DNA of 64,000 nt, taken from Aquibacillus rhizosphaerae. GTDB lineage: Bacteria; Bacillota; Bacilli; Bacillales; Amphibacillaceae. The translations under genes and the position numbers were made by a program. The notes under the pieces were generated by a model. The model ran no database searches. It was not told the DNA's origin and was given only the letters and a program-made list of their open reading frames with translations. The DNA is taken from positions 1 to 64,000 of the forward strand of contig NZ_JASTZU010000018.1 in NCBI RefSeq assembly GCF_030282825.1. Reading direction: 5' to 3'. Each line of letters starts with the position of its first letter. Within the stretch, counting starts at the first letter, position 1. Shown here in pieces: positions 8,698 through 17,158 of this stretch.

Positions 8698-9381
8698 TTG
8701 AATAAGCCGAGATATTATTCGAATATTTATTGGCATTTTACTGGAGGACCTGTTTCAAATAATAATACGTCTATTTGGCATCATTATAGGTCGTTAAAGG
8801 ATGTAAAAGAAAATTCAAGCTTAAGAGACCCAAAAAAGGCGTTGAATAATTTAAAAAATATAATCAAGACGAAGATACTTAAAGCAACAACTACAGAGTT
8901 AATTTCTGAATCAGTGGAAACTAATGAGTTTTGTTGTGTAAGTGATGTACCCTTGAAAGATTTAACATATCATAGGAAATATTATGGTGATTATGCGATA
9001 GGATTTACTTCTAAGAAAATCCATGAATACTTCCATCCTGTATTATATTTAGATCCTTTTTATGCAAGTATAAATAACAAGGAACTTGGTTTTAAAAAGG
9101 ATCAACAGGGCTCAGAACCCATGTTATGGGAATTAATAGGTGTAAAGAAAGAAAATCCATTAATAAATTTTTTGAAGATAACAAGTTTTTCTAAAAACTA
9201 TGATTATTCTTTTTATGGGGAACGTGAATGGAGATGTTTAGATGATTTTAAGTTTAAAGAAGAAGATTTAGAAGCTATAATCGTACCTAAAGATAGAGTG
9301 GAAGAAATACATCATTACTTACATAGTAATGGTTATCATAACATAAGCCTTCTCAGTTGGGACCTAATTGAAAATATGTGA
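8698..9381 (+). CDS. AbiGi/DUF2971-like protein, possible phage-defence or toxin-antitoxin component
   Basis: A 227-residue protein without membrane segments. It begins with IYWHFTGG. It has CCVSDVPL followed by H...YYGDYAIGF, then HPVLYL, and later YGEREWR followed by EAIIVPKD. This series resembles the AbiGi family (putative abortive-infection antitoxin) and the related DUF2971 proteins; the biochemical role of that family is unclear. The TTG start lies 7 nt after GGAGGG. No partner gene (AbiGii or other toxin) lies next to it. It sits as a single gene between glnA and lexA, with a shared terminator, and looks like an accessory insertion. Identification is from motif spacing only. Confidence 0.55.
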   Translation: MNKPRYYSNIYWHFTGGPVSNNNTSIWHHYRSLKDVKENSSLRDPKKALNNLKNIIKTKILKATTTELISESVETNEFCCVSDVPLKDLTYHRKYYGDYAIGFTSKKIHEYFHPVLYLDPFYASINNKELGFKKDQQGSEPMLWELIGVKKENPLINFLKITSFSKNYDYSFYGEREWRCLDDFKFKEEDLEAIIVPKDRVEEIHHYLHSNGYHNISLLSWDLIENM

Positions 9382-9395
9382 AATACATTAAAAAT

Positions 9396-9425
9396 AAAAC
9401 CAGTCAAAAATATATGACTGGTTTT
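9396..9425. terminator. Bidirectional terminator between the AbiGi-like gene and lexA
   Basis: AAAACCAGTCA pairs with TGACTGGTTTT, and there are T-rich tracts on both strands. It can end the converging transcripts on either side. Confidence 0.85.
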
Positions 9426-9429
9426 AGCT

Positions 9430-10053
9430 TTAATGTATGTGTCGGTATAGGCCAATTACTTTTCCAAGAATGGATACATTTTTGTAAATAAGAGGTGCCA
9501 TTGTAGCATTTTCTGGTTGTAGTCTTATATGGTCTCTTTCTTTGAAAAACCTTTTAACTGTAGCTTCTTGTTCGTCAGTCATAGCTACTACTATTTCTCC
9601 ATTTTGAGCAGTCTGTTGCTGCTTAACAATAACCATATCTCCATCAAGTATCCCAGCTTCTATCATACTTTCGCCTTCAATTACAAGTACAAAAATATTA
9701 TCATCAGGATTGGCAATTGAGATTGGTAGAGGAACATATTCCTCAATATTCTCTACTGCTGTTATGGGAATACCAGCAGTTACTTTACCTATAACTGGAG
9801 CAAATGTAGCTTCCCCTTTTGGAATAGAACCTTCTTCTTCTAAGTGTAGTACTTCTATTGCTCTTGGTTTTGTTGGGTCTCTTCTAATATAACCCTTTTT
9901 TTCTAAGCGGGAAAGATGACCATGAACTGTCGAGCTTGATGCTAGACCAACTGCTTCACCAATTTCTCTTACTGAAGGAGGGTACCCTTTATCAATTACT
10001 TGTTCTTTAATATATTGCAAGATTGCCTGCTGTCTTTTTGATAGTTTTGTCAT
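9430..10053 (-). CDS. lexA: SOS repressor LexA
   Basis: A 207-residue LexA. The N-terminal winged helix-turn-helix (about residues 1-70) contains [20 protein letters not shown]. Self-cleavage should occur at Ala93-Gly94 in [13 protein letters not shown]. The catalytic dyad is Ser129 (EGESM) and Lys167 (ATVKRFF). RecA-stimulated cleavage removes repression of SOS genes. The ATG follows GAGGTG. It is divergent from the yneA-like peptide gene and yneB, as in B. subtilis, and a LexA box overlaps its own promoter. Confidence 0.97.
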   Translation of the reverse strand: MTKLSKRQQAILQYIKEQVIDKGYPPSVREIGEAVGLASSSTVHGHLSRLEKKGYIRRDPTKPRAIEVLHLEEEGSIPKGEATFAPVIGKVTAGIPITAVENIEEYVPLPISIANPDDNIFVLVIEGESMIEAGILDGDMVIVKQQQTAQNGEIVVAMTDEQEATVKRFFKERDHIRLQPENATMAPLIYKNVSILGKVIGLYRHIH

Positions 10054-10089
10054 TAGAAGAACACCTCGTACATATTATTTAATATCATG

Positions 10090-10118
10090 ATTATACCATG
10101 ATTGCCAAAGTTATACAA
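10090..10118 (-). promoter_or_regulatory. lexA promoter
   Basis: On the reverse strand, TTGTAT and TATAAT are separated by 17 bp, upstream of lexA. The -35 hexamer overlaps the LexA box at 10116-10129. Confidence 0.7.
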
Positions 10119-10129
10119 ACATCCGTTCG
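10116..10129. promoter_or_regulatory. LexA box 1 (lexA side)
   Basis: CAAAC-ATCC-GTTCG has one mismatch to the Gram-positive SOS box CGAAC-N4-GTTCG and overlaps the lexA -35 element, indicating autoregulation. Confidence 0.75.
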
Positions 10130-10139
10130 AAAAAAACTG

Positions 10140-10167
10140 TTGACAAGAACGAGTGTTCCTATATAAT
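10140..10167 (+). promoter_or_regulatory. SOS promoter of the yneA-like gene and yneB
   Basis: TTGACA and TATAAT are separated by 16 bp, with LexA box 2 entirely within the spacer. This arrangement gives tight repression until DNA damage. Confidence 0.85.
10146..10159. promoter_or_regulatory. LexA box 2
   Basis: A-GAAC-GAGT-GTTC-C retains both GAAC/GTTC half sites and lies between the -35 and -10 hexamers of the rightward promoter. Confidence 0.82.
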
Positions 10168-10178
10168 GGAGGTATAAG

Positions 10179-10192
10179 CGAACAAAGGTTCT
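10179..10192. promoter_or_regulatory. LexA box 3
   Basis: CGAAC-AAAG-GTTC-T has a single deviation from CGAAC-N4-GTTCG and lies just after the -10 element, in the early transcribed region. Confidence 0.82.
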
Positions 10193-10215
10193 TATAATGG
10201 TGTGGAGGTGTAAAA

Positions 10216-10308
10216 ATGTTTCATAAACTATCAAAAGTTGATTTATTTTATTTTGTGGCTTTTTTACTTACATTAGGATTTATGTATTATTCAATGGTTA
10301 CTAGTTAA
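10216..10308 (+). CDS. YneA-like SOS peptide, 30 residues, transmembrane only
   Basis: A 30-codon gene in the yneA position. It encodes a short charged N-terminus (Lys4, Lys7, Asp9), one hydrophobic span of about 18 residues, and a short Ser/Thr tail. It starts with ATG 5 nt after GGAGGTG, one of the better ribosome binding sites here, and is driven by the LexA-controlled promoter. YneA of B. subtilis is about 105 residues, with a membrane segment followed by a LysM domain, and blocks division during SOS. Here only 31 nt separate the stop from yneB, so no LysM remnant can be present. By position it is a minimal YneA analogue; division-inhibitor activity is inference. Confidence 0.75.
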   Translation: MFHKLSKVDLFYFVAFLLTLGFMYYSMVTS

Positions 10309-10330
10309 GTAACTTTATCTTTAGAATTGA

Positions 10331-11005
<675 letters not shown>

Positions 11006-11006
11006 G

Positions 11007-11046
11007 AAGACAAGGAAACCAACTTAAGGTACTTGTCTTTTTATTT
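11007..11046 (+). terminator. Terminator after yneB
   Basis: AAGACAAG pairs with CTTGTCTT across a 17-nt loop and is followed by TTTATTTG. The loop is long, so it may be only partly effective. Confidence 0.6.
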
Positions 11047-11093
11047 GTGTAAATAACTGTTAATATATTATGGAAACATAAAGGAGAATAAAT

Positions 11094-11333
11094 ATGCTTG
11101 ATAAGGATAAAATAAGTCGAATCAATGAACTGGCAAAAAAAGCAAAGAATGAAGAGCTTAACCATGAAGAAAAAGCTGAACAGAAAAAGTTAAGAGAAGA
11201 ATATTTACAAAATGTGCGTAAGTCGTTTAAAAATCAATTTAAAAGCATGACCGTGGTAGATCCTAATGGAGATGATGTAACCCCCGAAAAGGTTAAAGCT
11301 CTAAAAAAAGACAGCAAAAATAAATATCATTAA
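11094..11333 (+). CDS. ynzC: YnzC, DUF896 family protein
   Basis: A 79-residue, highly charged helical protein of the DUF896 (YnzC/YozE-like) family. It matches the family pattern LDKDKISRINELAKKAK...LTxEEKxEQKxLREEYL and FKNQFKSMTVVDPNGDDVTPEKV. No catalytic residues are known, and the solved family member is a helical hairpin. The ATG lies 6 nt after AAGGAG. It is the third member of the conserved yneA-yneB-ynzC block, and SOS co-regulation is possible by read-through. Confidence 0.92.
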   Translation: MLDKDKISRINELAKKAKNEELNHEEKAEQKKLREEYLQNVRKSFKNQFKSMTVVDPNGDDVTPEKVKALKKDSKNKYH

Positions 11334-11359
11334 AGGATTGACACAAAAATGTTATAAAT

Positions 11360-11410
11360 AACAAGTAATATAATAAGAATTTATTAAGTTTTCTTACTAT
11401 ATTACTTGTT
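11360..11410 (+). terminator. Hairpin/terminator between ynzC and tkt
   Basis: AACAAGTAATATA-ATAAGAA pairs with TTCTTAC-TATATTACTTGTT around an 11-nt loop, with one bulge, followed by a short T-rich tract. The stem is AT-rich but long. Confidence 0.6.
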
Positions 11411-11481
11411 TATTCTTATGTTTCATTATAGGATAATAAATGTACGTACATATTTCGCAAAATTGAAAGGGGAACAAAATA

Positions 11482-13485
11482 ATGTCGAAACAAACAGAAC
11501 AGCGTTCTATTAACTCGATAAGAACTTTAGCAATAGACGCTATTGAAAATGCAAATTCAGGGCACCCGGGCTTACCAATGGGTGCAGCTCCCATGGCTTA
11601 TACATTATGGACAGACTTCATGAATCATAATCCTAAAAACGCAGATTGGTTTAATAGAGATAGATTTGTTCTATCTGCTGGTCACGGTTCAATGCTACTT
11701 TATGGACTACTTCATTTATCGGGATATAATGTAACAATTGAAGATTTGAAAGATTTCCGTCAGTGGGGTTCTAAAACTCCTGGGCACCCTGAGGTAACGC
11801 ATACACATGGTGTGGAAGCTACTTCTGGTCCATTAGGTCAAGGTTTTGCTATGGCGGTTGGTATGGCTATGGCGGAAAAACATCTTGCTGGTAAATACAA
11901 TCAGAATGATATTTCAATTATTGATCATCACACATACGCATTAGTTAGTGATGGCGATATTATGGAAGGGATTTCGCATGAGTCTGCATCACTTGCAGGT
12001 CACTTAGGACTTGGGAAATTAGTGGCTTTGTATGACTCTAATGATATTTCATTAGATGGTGAATTAAATCAATCTTTTTCTGAAAATGTTGAAGATCGTT
12101 TTAAAGCTTATGGTTGGCAAGTAATAAGAGTTGAAGATGGTAATGATACGGAAGCTCTCCGTAAAGCAATAGATCAAGCTAAACAAAATACGGATCAGCC
12201 TACTTTAATTGAAGTTAAAACGGTTATTGGTTACGGCTCACCAAATAAATCGGCATCATCAGCATCCCATGGTGCACCTCTTGGGGCAGATGAAATAAAA
12301 CTAACAAAAGAGTTTTATGAGTGGGAACACGAGGACTTTCATGTTCCTGAAGAAGTCTACAATGATTTTAAGGAAAAAATCGTAGAGCGCGGACAAAAAA
12401 CTGAATCAGAATGGAATACTTTATTTGAAAAATACGAAAAAGCTTATCCAGAGTTAGCAAAAGAGCTTAAACTTGCAATGAAAGGTGAGCTTCCTGAAGG
12501 ATGGGAAAGTGAACTACCGGTTTATGAAGCTGGAAAAGATACGCTAGCTACTAGAGCATCATCAGGTGAAGTACTAAATAGTATTGCTCAGGCAGTACCA
12601 TACTTCTTTGGAGGAAGTGCAGACTTAGCTGGTTCTAATAAAACAACCATTAAAGATGGTGGCGACTTCTCTAAAAACGACAATGCTGGAAGAAACATTT
12701 GGTTTGGTGTACGTGAATTCGCTATGGCAGCTGCAGTGAATGGTATGGCACTTCACGGTGGATTAAAAGTATTTGGTTCAACATTCTTTGTGTTTAGTGA
12801 CTATTTACGACCAGCTGTTAGATTGTCAGCTATTCAAGAAGTTCCTGTAACATATGTTCTTACACATGATTCGATTGCTGTAGGTGAAGATGGTCCTACT
12901 CATGAACCAGTGGAACAGTTAGCAGCGTTCAGAGCAATGCCGAACCTTTCAGTAATCAGACCAGCTGATGGTAATGAAGTATCAGCAGCATGGCGTTTAG
13001 CGTTAGAATCTGAGACAACTCCAACTGCATTAGTTTTAACTCGTCAAAACCTTCCTACACTTGAAGGAACAGACAAGAATGCATATGAAGGAGTTAAAAA
13101 AGGTGCATATGTTGTAAGTCCTGCTACAAAAGAAACTCCAGATGCTCTATTACTTGCAACTGGATCGGAAGTCCAGTTAGCTGTTAAGGCTCAAGAAGAG
13201 TTAAAAGCGAAAGGGCATGATGTAAGTGTTGTAAGTATGCCATCTTGGGATCGTTTCAAAAACCAAGATAAAGCATATCAAGAAAAAGTTTTACCTAAGG
13301 CAGTTAAAAAACGTCTTGCTATTGAAATGGCTTCTCCATTTGGCTGGGAACGTTTTACTGGCGATGAAGGTAAAATTTTAGCAATTGACACATTTGGTGC
13401 TTCTGCTGATGGAGAAAAGGTAATGGCTGAATATGGATTTACAGTAGAAAATGTTGTAAAACAAGTTGAGTCTTTATTTAATTAA
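11482..13485 (+). CDS. tkt: Transketolase
   Basis: A 667-residue thiamine-diphosphate enzyme of the pentose phosphate pathway that transfers two-carbon ketol units between sugar phosphates. The N-terminal PP domain has [12 protein letters not shown] and the ThDP/Mg motif [12 protein letters not shown]-like region ([20 protein letters not shown]). The Pyr domain contains the catalytic glutamate in [20 protein letters not shown], and [19 protein letters not shown] follows. The length equals typical bacterial transketolases. The ATG follows GAAAGGGG. Downstream of ynzC its place matches B. subtilis, and a terminator closes it. Confidence 0.97.
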   Translation: MSKQTEQRSINSIRTLAIDAIENANSGHPGLPMGAAPMAYTLWTDFMNHNPKNADWFNRDRFVLSAGHGSMLLYGLLHLSGYNVTIEDLKDFRQWGSKTPGHPEVTHTHGVEATSGPLGQGFAMAVGMAMAEKHLAGKYNQNDISIIDHHTYALVSDGDIMEGISHESASLAGHLGLGKLVALYDSNDISLDGELNQSFSENVEDRFKAYGWQVIRVEDGNDTEALRKAIDQAKQNTDQPTLIEVKTVIGYGSPNKSASSASHGAPLGADEIKLTKEFYEWEHEDFHVPEEVYNDFKEKIVERGQKTESEWNTLFEKYEKAYPELAKELKLAMKGELPEGWESELPVYEAGKDTLATRASSGEVLNSIAQAVPYFFGGSADLAGSNKTTIKDGGDFSKNDNAGRNIWFGVREFAMAAAVNGMALHGGLKVFGSTFFVFSDYLRPAVRLSAIQEVPVTYVLTHDSIAVGEDGPTHEPVEQLAAFRAMPNLSVIRPADGNEVSAAWRLALESETTPTALVLTRQNLPTLEGTDKNAYEGVKKGAYVVSPATKETPDALLLATGSEVQLAVKAQEELKAKGHDVSVVSMPSWDRFKNQDKAYQEKVLPKAVKKRLAIEMASPFGWERFTGDEGKILAIDTFGASADGEKVMAEYGFTVENVVKQVESLFN

Positions 13486-13491
13486 TCAATC

Positions 13492-13530
13492 AAAAGCCCT
13501 TGACGTTATTTTGGTCAAGGGCTTTTAATT
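13492..13530 (+). terminator. Terminator after tkt
   Basis: AAAAGCCCTTGAC pairs perfectly with GTCAAGGGCTTTT around a 9-nt loop. Confidence 0.92.
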
Positions 13531-13635
13531 GAAAATTGGTAAAATGACAAAACTTGATGGTTTTTTTAACGCAGTATGACATGAAGTTTACTCGTTTTTC
13601 TGTATAATGTTTGTCAAAGTAGGAGGGACAAGCTT

Positions 13636-14061
13636 ATGCAGAAATTTACTATTTTTTGGGTTGAAGAAGAGTTTTGTTATCATTATTATTACAAATCAGA
13701 TATATTATATCGATTTTTCAATGAGTATATGAGTAATATTTCCAGGATGGACCTATTGTCTCAGTTTATATATGTTACTCGTGTGATTCCATATAATCAT
13801 TTATTAACTCATATAAAAAGACATCAATGTACTATTTCTATAAGCAAACATGAAAATAGAATAGAATTAAGAAAAGGTGAACAAACGCTAACTCTATACT
13901 TAGATAAGCGTTTCGTTACGATTGAATGTGATTCTGTACAAGAGGCGGATTCAATCTTGTTCCAATCATTAAAAAGGTTCCATCCAAGTTTTTTTATTAT
14001 CGAACAAGGTTCTTCTAATTCTGGTTGGATTACACCCGTTAAAAAAGAAGTTTTACTTTAA
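13636..14061 (+). CDS. sirA: SirA, sporulation inhibitor of DnaA
   Basis: A 141-residue homologue of B. subtilis SirA (YneE), which binds domain I of DnaA and prevents new replication rounds at the onset of sporulation. It begins FTIFWVEEEFCYHYYYKSDILYRF and ends in the GSSNSGWITPV segment; the overall length is close to the family's. Its position between tkt and yneF matches B. subtilis. Upstream there is a TATAAT at 13603, and TGTCAAA at 13612-13618 is one base from the Spo0A box TGTCGAA, in keeping with Spo0A control. The ATG follows AGGAGGG. Confidence 0.88.
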   Translation: MQKFTIFWVEEEFCYHYYYKSDILYRFFNEYMSNISRMDLLSQFIYVTRVIPYNHLLTHIKRHQCTISISKHENRIELRKGEQTLTLYLDKRFVTIECDSVQEADSILFQSLKRFHPSFFIIEQGSSNSGWITPVKKEVLL

Positions 14062-14133
14062 AACATTGCTATTGTAATATAATCTATGATTTACTATACT
14101 GTATGAGAGACAACATGAAGGAGGAAAGCGGAC

Positions 14134-14352
14134 ATGGGCACAATTTGGGTTGTACTAATCGCTATCGTAGCCTTAATTGCTGGTGTCGCACTTGGATTTT
14201 TCATTGCTAGAAAGTATATGATGAATTATTTAAAAAAGAACCCACCAATTAACGAACAAATGTTACGAACATTAATGATGCAGATGGGGCAAAAGCCATC
14301 GCAAAAGAAAATTAATCAAATGATGCGTGCGATGAATAATCAACAGAAGTAA
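14134..14352 (+). CDS. yneF: YneF, UPF0154 membrane protein
   Basis: A 72-residue protein with one N-terminal transmembrane segment (about residues 4-23, ending GFFIARKYM) and a conserved cytoplasmic tail [22 protein letters not shown]. This is the UPF0154 signature. Function is unknown. The ATG lies 8 nt after AAGGAGG. It sits between sirA and ccdA in the conserved order and has its own terminator. Confidence 0.92.
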   Translation: MGTIWVVLIAIVALIAGVALGFFIARKYMMNYLKKNPPINEQMLRTLMMQMGQKPSQKKINQMMRAMNNQQK

Positions 14353-14407
14353 CTAAATAATGGACAACCTGATATAGACGTTACACAAAAAAGATTATTG
14401 CACATAT

Positions 14408-14447
14408 AAATCCCTTGCACCTTTTGGTGACAAGGGATTTATATCTT
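14408..14447 (+). terminator. Terminator after yneF
   Basis: AAATCCCTTG-CACC pairs with GGTG-A-CAAGGGATTT around a TTTT loop, with one bulged A, followed by a T-rich tail. Confidence 0.85.
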
Positions 14448-14579
14448 AACAGATTAGTTTAGGAAATATATTTATTTGAATTTTATTGATTATAGGTAAT
14501 TACACTTGAGGATATTTAAAAATTATTACATAATAAAAATAGTCTTTTACATAGGTAAGTTGAAACTTGGGAGGGAATT

Positions 14580-15284
14580 ATGTCTGAATTAAATATATTT
14601 GTAGCGTTTGGTGCTGGATTTTTATCTTTTATATCACCTTGTGTATTACCCTTATATCCAGCTTTTTTATCCTATATAACCGGGATGAGTGTAAGTGATA
14701 TAAAAGAGGAAAATGCCATGTTTAATATGAAAAGTGTCCTTCATACAATATTTTTCCTTATAGGTTTTTCAAGTATATTTGTGCTGCTTGGTTTTGCCAC
14801 ATCGTATGTAGGTGAATTTCTTTTCACATGGCAAGATTTAATTAGACAGCTTGGAGCAATTTTAATTATCTTTTTTGGATTAGTTATTATTGGTGTTTTT
14901 AATTTTCAATTTTTAATGAAGGATAAGAAAATAACTTTTAAAAATCGCCCAACTGGTTTCTTAGGTTCTTTTCTTATAGGAATGGCATTCTCACTTGGTT
15001 GGACTCCATGTACAGGTCCTATCTTAATGGCAGTCTTATCTATGGCGGCAACTCAACCTGAAACTGGAGTAATAATGATGGTAGCATATTCTCTTGGTTT
15101 CTCTGTTCCCTTTTTGATCTTATCTTTTTTTATTGGAAAGATGAAATGGATAAAAAGAAATGGCCCTCGTTTAGTTAAAGTTGGTGGCTATATTATGATA
15201 TTTATGGGTGTATTTCTATTTTTTGATTTAATGACTAAGCTAACCTCTTGGTTGGCAGGTTGGTTTAATTTTTACGGTTTTTAA
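14580..15284 (+). CDS. ccdA: CcdA, thiol-disulfide electron carrier of cytochrome c maturation
   Basis: A 234-residue membrane protein with six predicted transmembrane segments (DsbD/CcdA family). It carries reducing equivalents from cytoplasmic thioredoxin across the membrane to extracytoplasmic thiol proteins. The two redox cysteines are in SFISPCVLPLYPAF (first segment) and LGWTPCTGPI (fourth segment). The ATG follows GGGAGGG. In B. subtilis ccdA serves ResA and StoA; a TlpA/ResA-like protein (YneN) is encoded at 21775. yneI and ccdC follow. Confidence 0.95.
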   Translation: MSELNIFVAFGAGFLSFISPCVLPLYPAFLSYITGMSVSDIKEENAMFNMKSVLHTIFFLIGFSSIFVLLGFATSYVGEFLFTWQDLIRQLGAILIIFFGLVIIGVFNFQFLMKDKKITFKNRPTGFLGSFLIGMAFSLGWTPCTGPILMAVLSMAATQPETGVIMMVAYSLGFSVPFLILSFFIGKMKWIKRNGPRLVKVGGYIMIFMGVFLFFDLMTKLTSWLAGWFNFYGF

Positions 15285-15406
15285 AAGAAACAGAATTGCA
15301 TTAATTATTAATTTGTAAACAAAATAATATGTTGCTATATTATCCCATGATTAAAGATTCTGACTGATATTTAAGTAAAGCAATCGTAATTTTAAGGAGG
15401 AAACAT

Positions 15407-15766
15407 ATGGCTAACATACTAATTGTAGATGATGCAAAATTCATGAGAGTAACAATAACAAATATGCTTAAAAAAGGAGGTCATGTTGTTGTCGGAGAGG
15501 CTGAAAATGGAAATGAAGCCATCGAATTATTTGAGTCTTTAAGACCCGACCTCGTAACAATGGATATTACTATGCCTGAACTAAATGGAATTGATGCACT
15601 AAAAAAAATATTGAAAATTAATAGTAATGCTAAAGTAATTATGTGTTCGGCAATGGGACAACAAAAACTAGTAGTAGATGCTATTGAATTAGGTGCCAAG
15701 GATTTTTTAGTTAAACCTTTTGAAGAAAATCGAGTGCTGGAAGCTATCAATCGTGTACTTGATTAA
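15407..15766 (+). CDS. yneI: YneI, stand-alone CheY-like response regulator
   Basis: A 119-residue protein consisting of a single receiver domain. The acidic pocket is Asp8-Asp9, the phospho-acceptor is Asp53 in TMDITMPE, the switch Ser is Ser81 and the conserved Lys is Lys103 (LVKPF). No output domain is present. Its position between ccdA and ccdC is the same as in B. subtilis, where its partner kinase is not established. The ATG lies after AAGGAGG. Confidence 0.93.
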   Translation: MANILIVDDAKFMRVTITNMLKKGGHVVVGEAENGNEAIELFESLRPDLVTMDITMPELNGIDALKKILKINSNAKVIMCSAMGQQKLVVDAIELGAKDFLVKPFEENRVLEAINRVLD

Positions 15767-15793
15767 ACTGAATAATAGAAAGAGATGATACTA

Positions 15794-16255
15794 ATGTTTT
15801 GGGCTATAGCCAGTAGTATAGTTGGAATAATGATGGCTATTGCCATGATATTTATTAGATTAAGAGCGTCGAAAAAACCTGCAAGTGTACGTAAAATATT
15901 ATTACCTCCATTGTTTATGAGCACTGGTGCTTTTATGTTCCTATTTCCGATGTTTCAAATATCTTGGAGGCAAGTGGCTGAAGCATTGCTTGTAGGAATG
16001 GTATTTTCTATATTACTTATAAAAACTACTAAATTTGAAATTAAAGATAAATCAATTTATTTAATACCATCAAAGATTTTCGTGGTCATATTATTTGGTC
16101 TTCTATTATTAAGAATTGTTTTAAAGATTATAATCGGGCAATCAATTTCAGTTGGCGAAACAAGTGGTATGTTTTTTTTATTAGCCTTTGGTATGATAAT
16201 CACATGGAGATTATCTATGGTATATAAGTTTAAAAGAATAAAGAAGCAATTATAA
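15794..16255 (+). CDS. ccdC: CcdC, DUF1453 membrane protein
   Basis: A 153-residue integral membrane protein with four or five hydrophobic segments. The conserved block SKKPASVRKILLPPLFMSTGAFMF identifies the CcdC (YneJ, DUF1453) family. It is encoded next to ccdA and yneI, but in B. subtilis it is not essential for cytochrome c synthesis and its role is unknown. The ATG at 15794 is preferred over 15785 because GAGATGAT lies just before it. Confidence 0.88.
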   Translation: MFWAIASSIVGIMMAIAMIFIRLRASKKPASVRKILLPPLFMSTGAFMFLFPMFQISWRQVAEALLVGMVFSILLIKTTKFEIKDKSIYLIPSKIFVVILFGLLLLRIVLKIIIGQSISVGETSGMFFLLAFGMIITWRLSMVYKFKRIKKQL

Positions 16256-16442
16256 AATCCTAGGTTTATTTCTACATATGCGTGCGCAAACCTGAGTTTT
16301 AGAAGTACTAATACGAAAAGCCAAGCCTTTGTTCCTGCGATTCTTTTCTATGTATCATTCCTTTATACTAAGCTAGGGCAATTAAGAAAATGCTCTAAGT
16401 GTTAGCTGAATTCTGTAAATTATATAATTTTCTAGATAATAA

Positions 16443-16472
16443 AAAAGACCTTCAATTTAATGAAGGTCTTTT
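16443..16472. terminator. Bidirectional terminator between ccdC and yneK
   Basis: AAAAGACCTTCA pairs with TGAAGGTCTTTT, with A/T tracts on both sides, between converging genes. The rest of the region 16256-16440 shows no gene. Confidence 0.88.
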
Positions 16473-16483
16473 CCTATTCCTAT

Positions 16484-16909
16484 TTAATCAAACAATGAGA
16501 GGTATGGTGTAACATCGATTTTTTTTTCATCCAACTTTTTTAAAAGGAATTTATGATCTCTTTTAGGAGTAGCCAAAATATATCCTTCTATTAAAATGTC
16601 TTGAGATATTATTTTTCTATTTTTTTGTAGAGCTATTTCTCCAATTTTCCCAGCTATTTTTTGTCTAGCAACATCTCTGAATAATTCTGGGACTGGAGAT
16701 ATTAGCTCTTCTAATAATATTTTCTCTTGATCATTCCACATATGCCGTGTTTTATCTACATAATGTTCTTCCCAATCTATGATGGATTTTCCGTCTTCTT
16801 TAGGTAATTTTTTAAGGAATTTTCGAAACATAAAAAATCCACCGATTGCTAGTAATCCTACTAGTAAAAATGTCCAGAATACGATAAATATCGCAAAACT
16901 TGTTGTCAT
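16484..16909 (-). CDS. yneK: YneK, DUF2621 family protein
   Basis: A 141-residue protein with an N-terminal transmembrane segment (about residues 5-28), then a cytoplasmic alpha-helical domain. The domain contains KSIIDWEEHYVDKTRHMW, ELISPVPELFRDVARQKIAGKIGEIA and a C-terminal GYILATPKRDHKFL. This matches the DUF2621 (YneK) family, conserved in spore formers with no known function. The ATG follows GGTGAT. It has the same orientation and position as in B. subtilis. Confidence 0.85.
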   Translation of the reverse strand: MTTSFAIFIVFWTFLLVGLLAIGGFFMFRKFLKKLPKEDGKSIIDWEEHYVDKTRHMWNDQEKILLEELISPVPELFRDVARQKIAGKIGEIALQKNRKIISQDILIEGYILATPKRDHKFLLKKLDEKKIDVTPYLSLFD

Positions 16910-17089
16910 ATTATCACCAATTCTTTCATTATATACAAGAAAAATAATACAAAAGTTTCACTTTTATGATTTTTGTAGTAATATTACTAATAATTAGAAC
17001 TTATTTAGTTTACTCTAAATTCAGCTTCATTTTGCATATTTCTCATTTACTCTAATATACTTTTTTATATAACTTTATTATATATTACA

Positions 17090-17127
17090 TTATAACATTA
17101 CTAGTGTTAAGTGGAGTAATGTTATAA
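17090..17127. repeat. 13-bp perfect inverted repeat upstream of the kinase gene
   Basis: TTATAACATTACT is repeated as its exact reverse complement AGTAATGTTATAA after a 12-nt spacer. It ends 31 nt before the kinase start and has no T-run, so it looks more like an operator or leader hairpin than a terminator. Confidence 0.7.
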
Positions 17128-17158
17128 CTTTAAAAATTTTCAATAGGATTGGGGGAAG

